Made by a program: the position numbers and the translations under genes. The notes under the pieces were generated by a model that made no database searches, was not told where the DNA came from, and worked only from the letters and a program-made list of their open reading frames with translations. From positions 310,001 to 374,000 of the forward strand of contig CALYLX010000066.1 in assembly GCA_944990035.1 (NCBI GenBank): a stretch of 64,000 nucleotides of DNA, given 5' to 3'. This DNA comes from Clitopilus passeckerianus (Eukaryota > Basidiomycota > Agaricomycetes > Agaricales > Entolomataceae). This document shows, piece by piece, positions 53,731 through 64,000 of this stretch (positions are counted from its first letter, which is position 1; each line of letters opens with the position of its first letter).

Positions 53731-54579
53731 TTAAGGAGCGACCAACTGTGTTGTCGAAAGATAGACAGCCCAGGCATATTCAATGACCTTCCTCTCATCG
53801 CCCCAAATCTTCTTCAATGCATCTTCATAAGTGACCAAATGTGACGAGAAGCATTGCTCATTTGCCATCCCGGTTCCTTTGGTGTACACCTAGAGACAGT
53901 CAGTCAGCGAATAGGGCCAAATATTGAGAGCAGCCACTTACAGCGTCTGGGCCGATCTGACCCACGAACCAAAAGGTGAAATACTCGCCTTGAAATTCCG
54001 TTTTGGTCTTGCCTCCCCTCCAGGATGTGATTGACGTGAAGATAGGCTCTGTATTAGGTCGGTACATGGCATCATGGTCATCGGGGGATGGCAGCGCGCA
54101 TGAAGGGTTGAGTAGCGGTAAGAATTCGACTTTATAACCAGACTGCGGCAAGTACGCTAGGATCAATTGTTACTTCGATGAAATTTGCAGGCAGTCACCT
54201 CTTCATAAGCTTCTCTTATAGCTGCTTGTTCGATAGATTCCCCAATATCCTTTCTCCCTTTCGGAAGGAACCACGTCTTCTTATCTGAACGATGCAGTAG
54301 CACGATCTTGTTTGTAGAAGGTTGAATAATGACCATTCCTGCGCCAATGATGAAGTTCTGAGAGCACCAAAAGCCATCCTTCGCCGCTGGGGCTGAGTAT
54401 TCGGACATGCCAAGGGGCAGCGGTAGAGGCGGAGGTGTCTGCGCTCGTGCTTCAGGCTTTCCAAGCCGCCGACTACTTGTGTTGTTCATTGCCTTCCGGA
54501 GCATTCTGAAGAAGGCATGAACAGCTTTCGCTCTACGAGCAGGTAGGCTTGCATGGTAAGAGCTTCCGACGGTGTCCAT
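53731..54579 (-). CDS. Nudix hydrolase, copy 2
   Basis: Start MDTVGSSYHASLPARRAKAV (54579); a longer frame starting 48 nt upstream is possible. Core NFIIGAGMVIIQPSTNKIVL, KKTWFLPKGRKDIGESIE and Nudix box GRKDIGESIEQAAIREAYEE. After an intron (about 54143-54200): SGYKVEFLPLLNPSCALPSP, EPIFTSITSWRGGKTKTEFQ, GEYFTFWFVGQIGPDA, then GTGMANEQCFSSHLVTYEDA and KKIWGDERKVIEYAWAVYLS, stop TAA 53731-53733. Complete and in frame, the best model for the pseudogene at 55893. Substrate unknown. Confidence 0.85.
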
Positions 54580-54872
54580 CGACGTGGAGTGTGCAAGAGA
54601 TAAGTGAGCCGGTAAGTATGGGGTCACGGTAATCCCACCAAACCAAGACTGCTATCGATTGATAGCAACGCTGACAGTGACCACGGAAAGTCGGGTAGAA
54701 TGCGACTTCGGCACAGTGCATGTAAGCTTCTAAGTCGGCACCAAGGTTGTCCACATGGTTTTAAATTTGCAGGCTACGTCGGCGGCAGACTCGTATCGGC
54801 CAAGTAGACCTACTCCCCTGTTTAATGGGTAGGTTGACCATATCGAAGCTTTGACGTTCTTTGCGTAACAGA
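54580..54872. other. Upstream flank of Nudix 2
   Basis: About 290 bp. Part of it (around 54650-54680) resembles the flank above Nudix 3 (around 56780-56810), fitting a duplication that included promoter sequence. Confidence 0.4.
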
Positions 54873-55025
54873 TACCGTGATCAGATTGAACGCATATTGA
54901 ACGACGAGAATGGTGCCATTCGGCCTACAGAGTTTTGGCTGGAATCGTTCGCCGACATACGAGTTGAAACACTCCCGGGCCTTCTTTTTGACAACTCAAT
55001 CACTCAAGAAGACTTGTTCGCCTAG
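54873..55025 (+). pseudogene. Short coding-like fragment, unknown
   Basis: An open stretch YRDQIERILNDENGAIRPTE continuing to LPGLLFDNSITQEDLFA and a TAG at 55023-55025, without an ATG. Composition is protein-like. Weakly similar (L-x-D/E-NG, TEF, E-x-LP) to the fragment at 57237. Probably an orphan exon or gene remnant. Confidence 0.25.
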
Positions 55026-55165
55026 CTAATTCCCCTGACATTTCAGCATTGCCGGCCACAAGGAAATCTCAAAAGACCAGATGCAACAAATGGAAGTGTA
55101 GTATTGATGGTGTCCCTGTTTTGCTACCTGAAGGTAGCCCACAACGTGGTGCATAGGAATCTAAC

Positions 55166-55198
55166 CTATATTGTCATTGCCTCTGAATCGTGATGCCT
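55166..55198 (+). repeat. 33-nt dispersed direct repeat, copy A
   Basis: Matches 55838-55870 with 28 of 33 positions identical; all five differences are transitions. Confidence 0.6.
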
Positions 55199-55837
55199 AG
55201 TGAAGAGTGAATATGTTGAAATCGTGTGAAATCTGCCAAAATCGAGTTAGTCGATGGCAGCCGATATGAGGTGAAAAGTGTGCATTAGTAAATTTTGGAT
55301 CGGGTGAGAAATGGTTACATTGTTTGGGATAGGGTAATGTAGATATCGGTCGATTTGAACGGATTACAGGAGGCGTATATCTGTTCCAATCAGCCCGTAT
55401 TGTCTGGTAGCCGCTTGTGCTTTCAGAGGGTTGGGCAGTCTTGTGGTTTCTTGACATTAGCTAGGTGGATTCAAACGATATTTAATTTTCATTTCAATCT
55501 AGAGTACCAGTTACACTATTTTACTTCTACAAGTAAATATCCCTGTTAAATGCCACCTTTGTGTCACCGCACTGTCTTGAGCACAAGTACTGGTTCCAAT
55601 ACATGGAAAGCTAATTTCTATAAGGTTTGGGATTAGTTGAGTGATTGAAAGTGGAGAACCAACGGAAGATGTACCAAGATAGTTATTTTTAAGGCAGCGC
55701 CAGAAGGGCTAAGAGCATCTAGCAAATAATAACCATCAGGGTGTCAAAAGGCAAGAAAATCAAGCCAAGCTACTTATCTTCTTTTCAGATGTGGCTTGAC
55801 ACCGGTGAACGAGTGACTATATGCGGTGCCGGCCAGG

Positions 55838-55870
55838 CTATACTGTCATTACCTCTAGATCGTGATGTCT
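55838..55870 (+). repeat. 33-nt dispersed direct repeat, copy B
   Basis: Partner of 55166-55198, lying just 3' of the Nudix pseudogene. Its presence on both sides of AT-rich sequence fits old duplication of the segment. Confidence 0.6.
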
Positions 55871-55892
55871 GGATACCACAGCTGTTTGTCCA

Positions 55893-56749
55893 TCATTCGG
55901 GTGTTGCCCCCACTGTAGAAAGATACGCGGCCCAGGCATACTCGAGAACCTTCCTTTCCTCACCCCAGATCTTTTTCATGGCGTCTTCATAAGTAAAAAG
56001 TTGGGATGAGTAGCACTGTTCGTTGTCCATGCCGGTCCCTGAATGAAGAACCTAGAGGTGATAGGTCAAATGGGCGCCAAAATGGAGAAGGAATATACAC
56101 TCACGACATCTTGGGCTATCTGGCCCACATACTAGAACGTGAAGTATTCGCCTTGGAATTCCCGCTGTACGCCTCCTACTACCCAGGATCTGATTGTCAC
56201 ATAGATAGGCTCTGTGTTTAGCCGGTGTAGGGCATCGGGATCCTCGGGAGGTGCTGGTGCACAAGGAGGATTGAGTAGTGGGAAGAAGTCGACTTTGTAG
56301 CCTGACTGGAAGCAATAAATATGCCGGAGTTAAGCAAAACATTCAATGGATTGAGCGGCCAAAGTTACCTCTTCATAAGCTTCCCTGAGGGCTGTCTGTT
56401 CTATGGATTCTCCAATGTCCTTTCTTCCTCTTGGAAGTAACCATACGTTCTTATCTGGACGAAACACCAGCAAAACCTTGTTGGTGGAAGGTTGAATAAT
56501 AGCCATCCCCGCACCGGTGACTGAGAACACCAAGAGCCGTCCTTCACAGCCGGGCCAGAGAATTCAGACATGACAGTGGGTGGGGGTAGAGGTGGGTGTC
56601 TGAGAACGCCGATCTACACGCCTAAGCCAGTTGTTTCCTGCATCCGTCATTCGTTTCCGGAGAACCTTGAAGAAAGCATGGATTGGTCTCGCTCTGCGAG
56701 CAGGTAAGCTTGCAAGCGAATACTCTGTGACAGAGGCACTGGAATCCAT
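55893..56749 (-). pseudogene. Nudix hydrolase copy 3, pseudogene
   Basis: Closely similar to copy 2 from start (MDSSASVTEYSLASLPARRA, 56749) to end (KKIWGEERKVLEYAWAAYLS, stop 55893-55895). The Nudix box GRKDIGESIEQTALREAYEE is preserved. Three breaks relative to copy 2: a 2-nt deletion near 56591-56600; a 7-nt deletion exactly between 56520 and 56521 (the two together restore frame, but a TGA at 56564-56566 lies in the shifted segment); and a TAG at 56132-56134 where copy 2 has TGG in FTFWFVGQ. Normal translation cannot give a full Nudix protein. Confidence 0.85.
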
Positions 56750-57236
56750 TAATTACAAGTGAGTTGGCAGGCCACTAAAGGCTGCAATCAATAGATAGCA
56801 ACTCTGACATAGATCATAAGGCGGACAACGCTAGAAAAGCCAAAGAATTGAGCCAGTGTATGTTCGTAACCGCTGGGCCACACGTGATGGTCGTCTGTGG
56901 CGAAGTCCGAGTCGTGGTCGATCACCCTTTGGACAGCGCCCTGTGACAGCTTGTTGTATACCATGAGCAAGTAGATTTCCTCCACCACTTGAGAAATCTA
57001 CGAATGGCCCCCGTTGGAAGTGAGTCTAGTTTAGATTTCGTTTTGCATCGATTCCTGAGTAACTCATGGCTACCCAGCTCGTCCCGAACCTATCGGAAGC
57101 CTGCCATGGCTCATCCTTTGGACAACATGCACGATGTGTGTTCTATTTATTCTTTGGAGGAGAGCTAGTGCATTCCGCAGAGTAGTCTCTCATCAGTCAG
57201 TTCCGAGTGTTTGCATCTTTTTGACCTGGCTAACAT
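56750..57236. other. Upstream flank of the Nudix pseudogene
   Basis: No gene recognised; begins with sequence similar to the flank of Nudix 2. Confidence 0.4.
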
Positions 57237-57770
57237 GAAGCTCTGACCAGATTGAAGACCTTCAACGAGCCTGAGGGCCGGGTCAGGCTTAGCGAGGACA
57301 ATGGTCCTCCTGCGACGGAGTTTCTGAACGATGAGTATGACGATGATATCGAAGTCCTGCCATCACCGGATATCCCGCAAGCGGGCACCAATTTGAACGC
57401 ACAACTATGCCATGGTACCAGGCAAACTTGACATTGGCATCGAAGAGGATGCTTCATATGTATGTACGTATGGCATGTATACTTGGGATTCTTTTGTCGC
57501 TGACATTGCGCCAGTTCCGATGTGCTCTCTTGATATCCAGCTCCCGACCATTACGAGCTATATGCATTCGAGTAACCCCTGTCTACTAGATTGCTTTCAA
57601 TGAGTTATTGGCTTTCATCGTTACCAGGGACGGCGGCGGGCCGGTCGTCTCAGTGTATGGGGGGTTAACCTGGTTAAGAGTGAAGATGACCCTGCTCGCT
57701 ACCGGAAGGATAGTTCACCCATGGTGCCGCGAAAAATGCTTCAGCAGGCTTCAATAATATCCAGGACAAT
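57237..57770 (+). pseudogene. Decayed or frameshifted gene of unknown function
   Basis: Three coding-like pieces follow each other in different frames: EALTRLKTFNEPEGRVRLSE to LNAQLCHG (57237-57417); VPGKLDIGIEEDASYVCTYG to PCLLDCFQ (57412-57603); and FNELLAFIVTRDGGGPVVSV to CFSRLQ (about 57599-57770). No splice signals link them well and no domain is recognised. It may be a decayed gene, or an intact one with missing bases in the consensus. Confidence 0.3.
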
Positions 57771-58189
57771 TTCAAACATGGATCTATTCTAGCTCACCCT
57801 TGGCACCTCGAAGATTCACCGGTCGAACTAACACATCTCCGGATTCACCCAATTATCGCCGTTTAATAGCAGATTCTGTTCTCACCTCATACCTAAGGTC
57901 GGTTGTTCAGCCAACCGTCCTCACTCGCCCGCCACATTAAGAACTTTGCCATCTCTTGTTTTCAGGCACATCTTAATTCTTCGTGGAACATACTCCGGCC
58001 CGTCGAACGCGTATTGAAGTTCCAGTGTGTTGCCGATCCCCAGCGTCCCCGCAAACCGAAGTTTCTCCAGAACTCTTAAGAATCTCATGATCTCGTGGTA
58101 CAGACAATGGTTGACTCTATTTCCCTGGTTTAAATACGGCATCTCACGACGCGCCTCATTCTTTGGTGTCCGTCTTCTTTGCGTTTGCC
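57771..58189. other. Intergenic, promoter of the GH115 gene
   Basis: No coding signal. Lies between the remnant and the GH115 ATG; a TTTAAATA box about 55 bp upstream of the ATG (58131-58138) is a possible TATA-like element. Confidence 0.45.
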
Positions 58190-61100
58190 ATGCTGCGCGC
58201 TGTGCTCGTCGCCCTGAGCATATACACGCTCCTTCCAGGCGTCCAAGCTATCGGCCAGGAATCCTGTGTCGCCTTCAAATCTGCTTCCAATACTTTCCCC
58301 GTCGTCTCAAAACACAAGGCGTCGCCGATTTACACCTCCTCCTCCGATTGGCCTGGTGTCCAAATTGCAGTTACCAATTTCGCAGAGGACATTGAACGCG
58401 TAACTGGCGTTAAGCCAAGCATTACGAACGTCACTGCTTCAGCAACAAAGGGCAAGGCTGCTACGCCTATCATTGTCGGAACCTTGGGCAAATCGTCTTT
58501 AATTGCCCAAGTCATTAATGCTACTCAACTCGACGTGTCCTCAATCCAGGGGAAATGGGAAGCATTCCTATCGCAAGAAGTCAAGAACCCCTTGCCTGGC
58601 GTCGAAAGTGCATATGTTATTATCGGAGCAGACAAGCGTGGTACCATCTTCGCTCTTTACGATCACTCTGAACAATTTGGTGGGCCTTGCATTCAATTAT
58701 GTTCCCCACACGCTACTGACACCACCTGTCACGTAAAGGTGTTTCCCCTTGGTATTGGTAAGTCTTGTCGCTCTCATGAATAGTTTATCCGGAGAACTGA
58801 ATTGTATCTCTATTCAGGTGGGCCGACGTTCCGACAAAGAAGGAATCAGAAATCCATGTAACAGCCAGTGGATGCTCGCATGGAGAGCCCACGGTCAAGT
58901 ATCGCGGTATTTTTATCAATGACGAGCAGCCCGCTCTGCAAAATTGGGCAGCCGAGAAGTTTACCAATGGAACGACAATCTCTCCTCTCGGATCCCCTTT
59001 CAACCACTTCTTCTGGGTGAAGATGTACGTCTGCTAGCTTCCATCTTGCACCACCTCGCTAATATAACCCATCAAGATTCGAATTAATGTTACGCATGAA
59101 GGCAAACTACCTTTGGCCGGGTACGTGGCTCTGAAGCGTGACGACTTCTTATAATACTGACCAGGAGTTCTGCTTGTTTCCAGCTGTCTGGGGAAGGTTC
59201 GTTTTTCACGAGAAGCAGACAGCATGTTTGATTGACAGACATCCTTTTAGCGCCTTCGCTGTCGATGACCCACTCAATCAACCACTCGCTGACTACCACG
59301 GCGTAGCAATGGGAACAAGGTAGGCTCGGTTTCATCATCTACACCGAACTACTCACTCCAACTCCGCTAGTCATCAAGAACCTATGATGCGTTCCACACC
59401 TAACGAATGGACGCTCTACGGAGATGGGCCTTGGGATTACACCAAGAACGCGGATAACATGAAGAAGTACTTCTTGGAAGGAACTCAAAGAGCCAAGCCT
59501 TTTGAATCAGTGTACACCATTGGTCTTCGCGGGTTTGGAGATCGTCAGTCCCTAGATCGTTCGCTCCCGATCTTGCTACTGATCACATTCTAACAATCAG
59601 TCCCCTCTCGGAAGAAACAAACATCGAACTCTTGGAGCAGGTTATCAACGACCAAACCGACATTTTGAAGCAAGTTTATGGTAATGACGTGCAGGATATC
59701 CCTCAGATCTGGACACTGTGTATGCTCGCTTGCCTCTTCTCTCCAACCTTTGTTTAATTCTATTCCTCAGACAAAGAGGTCGAAGGCTACTATGACGATG
59801 GATTGCAAGTTCCCGACTACGTCACCCTCCTTTGGGCGGATGACAAGTGCGTTCATCCTAGAATTCTTGGTATTCGGAGATTGATCCATGATTTCGCACA
59901 GCTGGGGTAACATCCGTCGATTCCCTCTGGAATCTGAGAGGAACAGGACTGGTGGCGCTGGTGTTTACTATCATGTTGGTTTCCTACCTTGCATCTTTGC
60001 CATGAATTCTTAGCTGAACGTTCCTCTTTTTCTAGGTCGACTACGTAGGTATCCCTTTCTACTGACCAAACAAGCTCTAACCTCCTGTTCAGGTCGGAGA
60101 CCCAAGAGATTACAAGTGGATTACTGTAGGTCCCTTAACCTTTGTTACGATGAGGTAGCGTTTAACTCTCTTTCCTTAGTCTAGCCAGATCTCCAAGGTA
60201 TGCCTCGACCACTCGTCGTCTGAAGCCTTTCTAATGCATGTGTCAGATCTACGAGCAGATGTCAATTGCTGTCGATCGCGTTGCCACACGTTTGTGGATT
60301 CTAAACGTCGGGGACCTCAAGCCCTACGAACGTGAAACTGAATTCTTCATCTCGCTCGGATGGAACGCAACGCGCTGGACACCAGACAACCTAGATTCTT
60401 ACGTTGCTGCATGGGCTCAGCGAGAGTTCGATGTCTCACCTTCTGTTGCAAACACAGTTGTAGAGGTCGTCGGCAACCTCACTCGTTTCAACTCTCGTAG
60501 GAAACCAGAGCTTCTCAATACGACCACTTTCAGCCTGATCAACTATCGAGAGTGGGTTTTGGTTTAACCTCTTGACAATCTGTGCAGCGACTAATCCAGT
60601 TTTGTTGTCCAGGGCTGAACACGTCCTTGATGCGTGGTCGACATTGGAGGCAGCCTCCGCTAAGATTTACAACAGCTTACCCAAGACGACAAAACCCGCC
60701 TTCTTCCAGCTTGTCCAACACCCTGTCCTCGCCAGTCGTACTCTGGCCAACATTGTGCGTATATCCTACCCTAGCATTGCTCGTAAGCAATTAAGTAGAG
60801 TTCTAGTATGTCGCAGCAGGAAAGAACAACATGAAAGCCTCTCAAGCCAGAGTAAGCGACTCGATTATTTACCAAATATTTTCCACTCATTCAGTCTCAT
60901 AGTTAAGTGCCAACGACGACGGAGACACAGCTCTGCGTTTCTTCGATCAGGATTACGATCTGGAGAACGAATATCACTCGCTTCTCGACGGTGAGAGATA
61001 TATTTTATCATAAGAACCTCCGGATCACGCATGCTGAACATGTCTTAGGCAAATGGGACCAGTAAGATGATTCTAAACTCTTCTTAGTTTCCCGCTGACA

Positions 61101-62544
61101 TTTCGTACTCAGCATGATGGACCAGACCCGTAAGTGTGTGCTTTTGACATTTCATCGCGGGTTGCTGATGTAGATTTAGATATCGGATACTACTACTGGC
61201 AACAGCCCATGACCAATACGTTCGTCCCATTCAACCTTTATCGCCCATCCTCTGACACATCGCCTACAGCATGCCTGCGATCAACCATATCCAAACCCGT
61301 AAGCAGGCTCTGGCTGGCGTCATGAGGATTGTACCAGAAGGTACTCTCGGTGCTTGGTATGCCATTTGACTATGTGCTTTTCGATATACTCATGTATTCT
61401 AGGCCCGGCGACAACTCTAACCAATGCGCGCAAGGATACAACTGCCCTCCTCCCTCTGTTACCTTGGATTCCTATGATTCTTTTGGTAACCGATATGTTG
61501 ACGTGGGTGCAGGTGGACCTGTTCCATTCCAGTTCACAGTCAAGAGCAACGCATCTTGGGTTACCCTCTCGCCTTCTTCTGGATCCGTCTCTCCCAAATC
61601 TCCAGAAAGCCGAGTGTTCATCAGCGTTAATGACTGGAGCAAGCTGTCAAATGGCCAGAATGCAGCGACACTAACCTTTACGGCTACCACCAAGGATAAG
61701 CAGAAGCCTTTGGCAGTTACCGTCAACGTCTTCGCCAACAAATACTCTGTACCCGGTGACTTCAAGGGTTGGTCTACCCCGACACTTATTCTTGATTAAT
61801 ACTGATAAGGTTCCTGCTAGGTTTCGTCGAAGGAGGTGGAGCCGTCTCGATCGAAGCGGCACATACGACACGCCGCACTTCCGTTGGTGATGTCTCATGG
61901 AGGGACTTGCCCGGCTACGGTCGTACCTTTTCTGGAGTAACACCTTGGCCACGCCTGGGCAACAACGGTGCTAACTTCTCCGTCGGAGCCGGCCCTACCT
62001 TGTGGGTTCCTTGGGTACACCTTTGCAAGAATAACTGACAGATCGACATCGTCACAGGGAATACGATTTCTACAACTTCAACACAATGGGTGGAAGTGGC
62101 AACATCACCATCACTACCTACGTCAATCCCTCGTGGAATGCAAATGGTGGTGACCGCCCTCTTGGCTTCGCCGTCCAGCTCGACTCCCAAGATCCTAAGC
62201 CGTCTTACTTCTTCCCTCCTTCTGCACCTGGAGGCCTCCCGGCCACCTGGGGCGGCCCAGATGGCTTCGTCGCCAACAACGTCGTCAGTGTTCCCCAGTT
62301 GTTTACTGGCATTCAACCTGGCAAGCATACACTCAAGGTAAAGCAAGACTGCGCTGCTATAAAGTGACATGCTAACGCCTATCACAGATTTGGATGATTG
62401 AACCGGCCGTTGTTGTCCAGAAAATTGTCATCAGTAAGCATCATCACACCAGGATGGGAACGACAGGACTGACAACAATTCTCAGATGCCGGTGGAGTGC
62501 AGCCCAGCTACCTTGGACCGCCGGAAAGCAGAATCATCTCTTAA
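58190..62544 (+). CDS. Xylan alpha-1,2-glucuronidase, glycoside hydrolase family 115, secreted
   Basis: Removes (4-O-methyl-)glucuronic acid side groups from xylan outside the cell. Signal peptide MLRAVLVALSIYTLLPGVQA. Family landmarks in order: GADKRGTIFALYDHSEQFGV, SPWYWWADVP, YRGIFINDEQPALQNWAAEK, FNHFFWVKIFELMLRMKANY, LWPAVW, DDPLNQPLADYHGVAMGTSH, EPMMRSTPNEWTLYGDGPWD, TIGLRGFGD, VPDYVTLLWADDNWGNIRRF, GGAGVYYHVDYVGDPRDYKW, RLWILNVGDLKPYERETEFF and RVSANDDGDTALRFFDQDYD. The C-terminal beta-rich domain runs from MRIVPEGTLGAWPGDNSNQC to VVVQKIVINAGG, ending SYLGPPESRIIS (TAA 62542-62544). Roughly 15 or more short introns; all joints checked keep frame. Near the CBM1 gene, though not an operon. 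Confidence 0.94.
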
Positions 62545-62748
62545 AATTGCGGGGAATAGCGTCAATTAACTTATTCCTATTAAGTCCGAACGTTCATATA
62601 GTCTAATTCATGGCTATTACAATCCTTTTCATGTCGCTCATTTTATTTATTCTTGACTTTGTTGATACCATCTGTCAGTCTCAACGCGCCCTGGGCCTGA
62701 ATCTAGACCGTGATTAATTTCAGAAATCAAAGTTTACAATACGAATTT

Positions 62749-64000
62749 CTAAACGATGCTGGAGGTCAACTGCTTCAATTCATCGAGGTCGAGGCTCCAT
62801 TTATCCGCCAGCGCTTCATCCCCTTCTCGCTGCTGTTCTTGTGCCATCCATGCACGTAAAGCGTCTTTACTTTTTGGGTCGATGCTGCCTTTATTCAGGA
62901 CAAGGTAGGTATGAAGGAACCTGCCAGGGAAGCGATGTCAGATCACTGCGCAAGGCCGACAGGATATTGACGCACCTCAAGCTGTGCTCCTCAAAGGTAG
63001 GGTCGGGATCGGTTTCATCGCCATCTTCGCCATATGGTAAAGGTTCAACCAGCCCAGATACAACGGCGTCGAGTATGCCATGCTCTTGAACTGCAGCTAC
63101 AGTTGTATCGCAAGTCACAGTTCGTGAGGGATCTTTGATTTGTGCGGCATGAGTGTTGTCGTATACAGGCTCTGCTGGCTGAGCTGGTGATACCGCTGAA
63201 GGGAGATGCACGTTGGATGGGACTGAGGAGGTGGAAGTGTTGATTGTGGGTAGGATGAGGGCCCCTAACATGAAGAGAGTTTTTCGGCGGACGTTGATTT
63301 GTGGATCTAGTATGAGTCGAGATGAGTTTTTGTTTATAAGACGAAGCTGAGAACTTGAGACATGCCTTGAAGGGCTTCTCGTAGTCTTGACCATCCGTCA
63401 ATATTTGGGTTGCTCAATTCACGGACCGCAGGTGCGTTATGCTTCAGGAGACCTGAAATTGCATACATTGCCTTTGATCTTGTTTGGAGGGTCGAGGACG
63501 GAGATGGTATTAAGAATGACATCAGTGCAGGCAGAGGGTCTAATGCCATGTACTGTGAAGGATGTCAACCACCTCGATACGTATTCCAGGTTTTCTAAAG
63601 GGTATTTACTGCATCCTGGGCTTTAGGATTATTCTGTACCGCAGTTCCAGCCACCCAGAGAGCCTGAGTTTTAATAGGCAGACTTGACTTCTCCGAAGTG
63701 ATCAAGGAGTGCAAGGGCTCCCAAAGCTTCAGCTGTTCGAGATCTAGCAAAGATAGGTCAGTCAATTCATTTTGAATGCAAGAAAGTCTACTTGCTTGTT
63801 GCATTATCAATCTGTTCGATCAACTGTATAGGCATTAGCAATCTTCAAACGAACAGGCTTCACGGTAAGAAACACACCATTTCCAGATTATCCAGAGCAT
63901 CAACCCTGTCATCTTCTGTCCGGCTGGCGTCCGTAGCAATTTGCATGTTCTCCTTCATCATCTCCGCATCCGACTTGCCCAATAGCATGTCTATGACACC
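62749..64000 (-). CDS. FES1: Hsp70 nucleotide-exchange factor Fes1, 5' end beyond window
   Basis: Armadillo-type exchange factor that releases ADP from cytosolic Hsp70. Read from the right edge: VIDMLLGKSDAEMMKENMQI, RTEDDRVDALDNLEM, LIEQIDNATNK, LEQLKLWEPLHSLITSEKSS, QALWVAGTAVQNNPKAQDAV, LALDPLPALMSFL, RSKAMYAISGLLKHNAPAVR, RRKTLFMLGALILPT, AVQEHGILDAVVSGLVEPLP, FLHTYLVLNKG and LADKWSLDLDELKQLTSSIV at stop 62749-62751. The helical repeat order and the NPKAQ/LEQ-x-LW pattern match Fes1/HspBP1. Short introns; no frameshift seen. Start codon and first residues are off the window. Confidence 0.93.

Larger units (their letters stand above)
55026..55892. other. AT-rich intergenic with a dispersed 33-nt repeat
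   Basis: No gene recognised. Contains the two copies of the 33-nt repeat listed separately. Confidence 0.4.

Noticed and set aside
57921..58142. 73-codon minus-strand ORF upstream of GH115
   Set aside because: Lies in the promoter of the GH115 gene, with no domain or intron structure.

Overview
The window is a piece of a nuclear genome from a filamentous basidiomycete, most likely an Agaricomycete (mushroom or wood-decay type). This rests on dense, short GT-AG introns (about 45-70 nt), close packing on both strands, a divergent large G-alpha class, three members of an F-box-like family that I associate with Agaricomycetes, and secreted plant-cell-wall genes (a CBM1-type cellulose-binding protein and a GH115 xylan alpha-glucuronidase). 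No rRNA, tRNA, CRISPR array or bacterial-type operon was seen.

Layout. 1-28.9 kb is a conserved housekeeping block: Trk potassium transporter (3' end off the left edge), mitochondrial citrate carrier, uroporphyrinogen-III synthase, an unknown low-complexity protein, adenylosuccinate lyase, the beta-1,6-glucan synthesis protein Kre6/Skn1, a coiled-coil/proline-rich protein, a divergent G-alpha, an Nhx-type Na+/H+ exchanger, the mitochondrial insertase Oxa1, a DUF202 membrane protein and a conserved fungal coiled-coil protein. 29-38.3 kb is an F-box-like cluster: two copies on the minus strand and one on the plus strand, interrupted by a possible MYND fragment and the gene for translation elongation factor eEF1B-beta. 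A cyanamide hydratase-like HD hydrolase and a secreted, probably GPI-anchored protein follow. From about 41.4 to 57.8 kb the window is gene-poor and dynamic. It has two paralogous kinase-fold-like proteins on either side of a broken non-LTR retrotransposon 3' end, then three Nudix hydrolase copies (two apparently intact, the third a pseudogene), with a tandem CBM1-only secreted protein between copies 1 and 2. The right end holds the GH115 gene and the Hsp70 nucleotide-exchange factor Fes1 (5' end off the right edge).

How the genes relate. Two divergent pairs share short promoters: citrate carrier with HEM4, and OXA1 with the DUF202 gene. GH115 and the CBM1 protein are both secreted lignocellulose proteins about 5 kb apart.

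Main caveat. At least seven places in otherwise well-conserved genes need exactly one extra base, usually in a short homopolymer, to keep frame. I read most of these as consensus undercalls rather than real mutations. The third Nudix copy is different: it carries 2-nt and 7-nt deletions and a TGG-to-TAG nonsense change relative to its neighbour. I found no clearly new biological system. The best leads are the Nudix/CBM1 region, the kinase-like paralog pair, the G-alpha lacking its catalytic glutamine, and unusual splicing (a 5-nt microexon and a GC-AG intron) in the Kre6-type gene.
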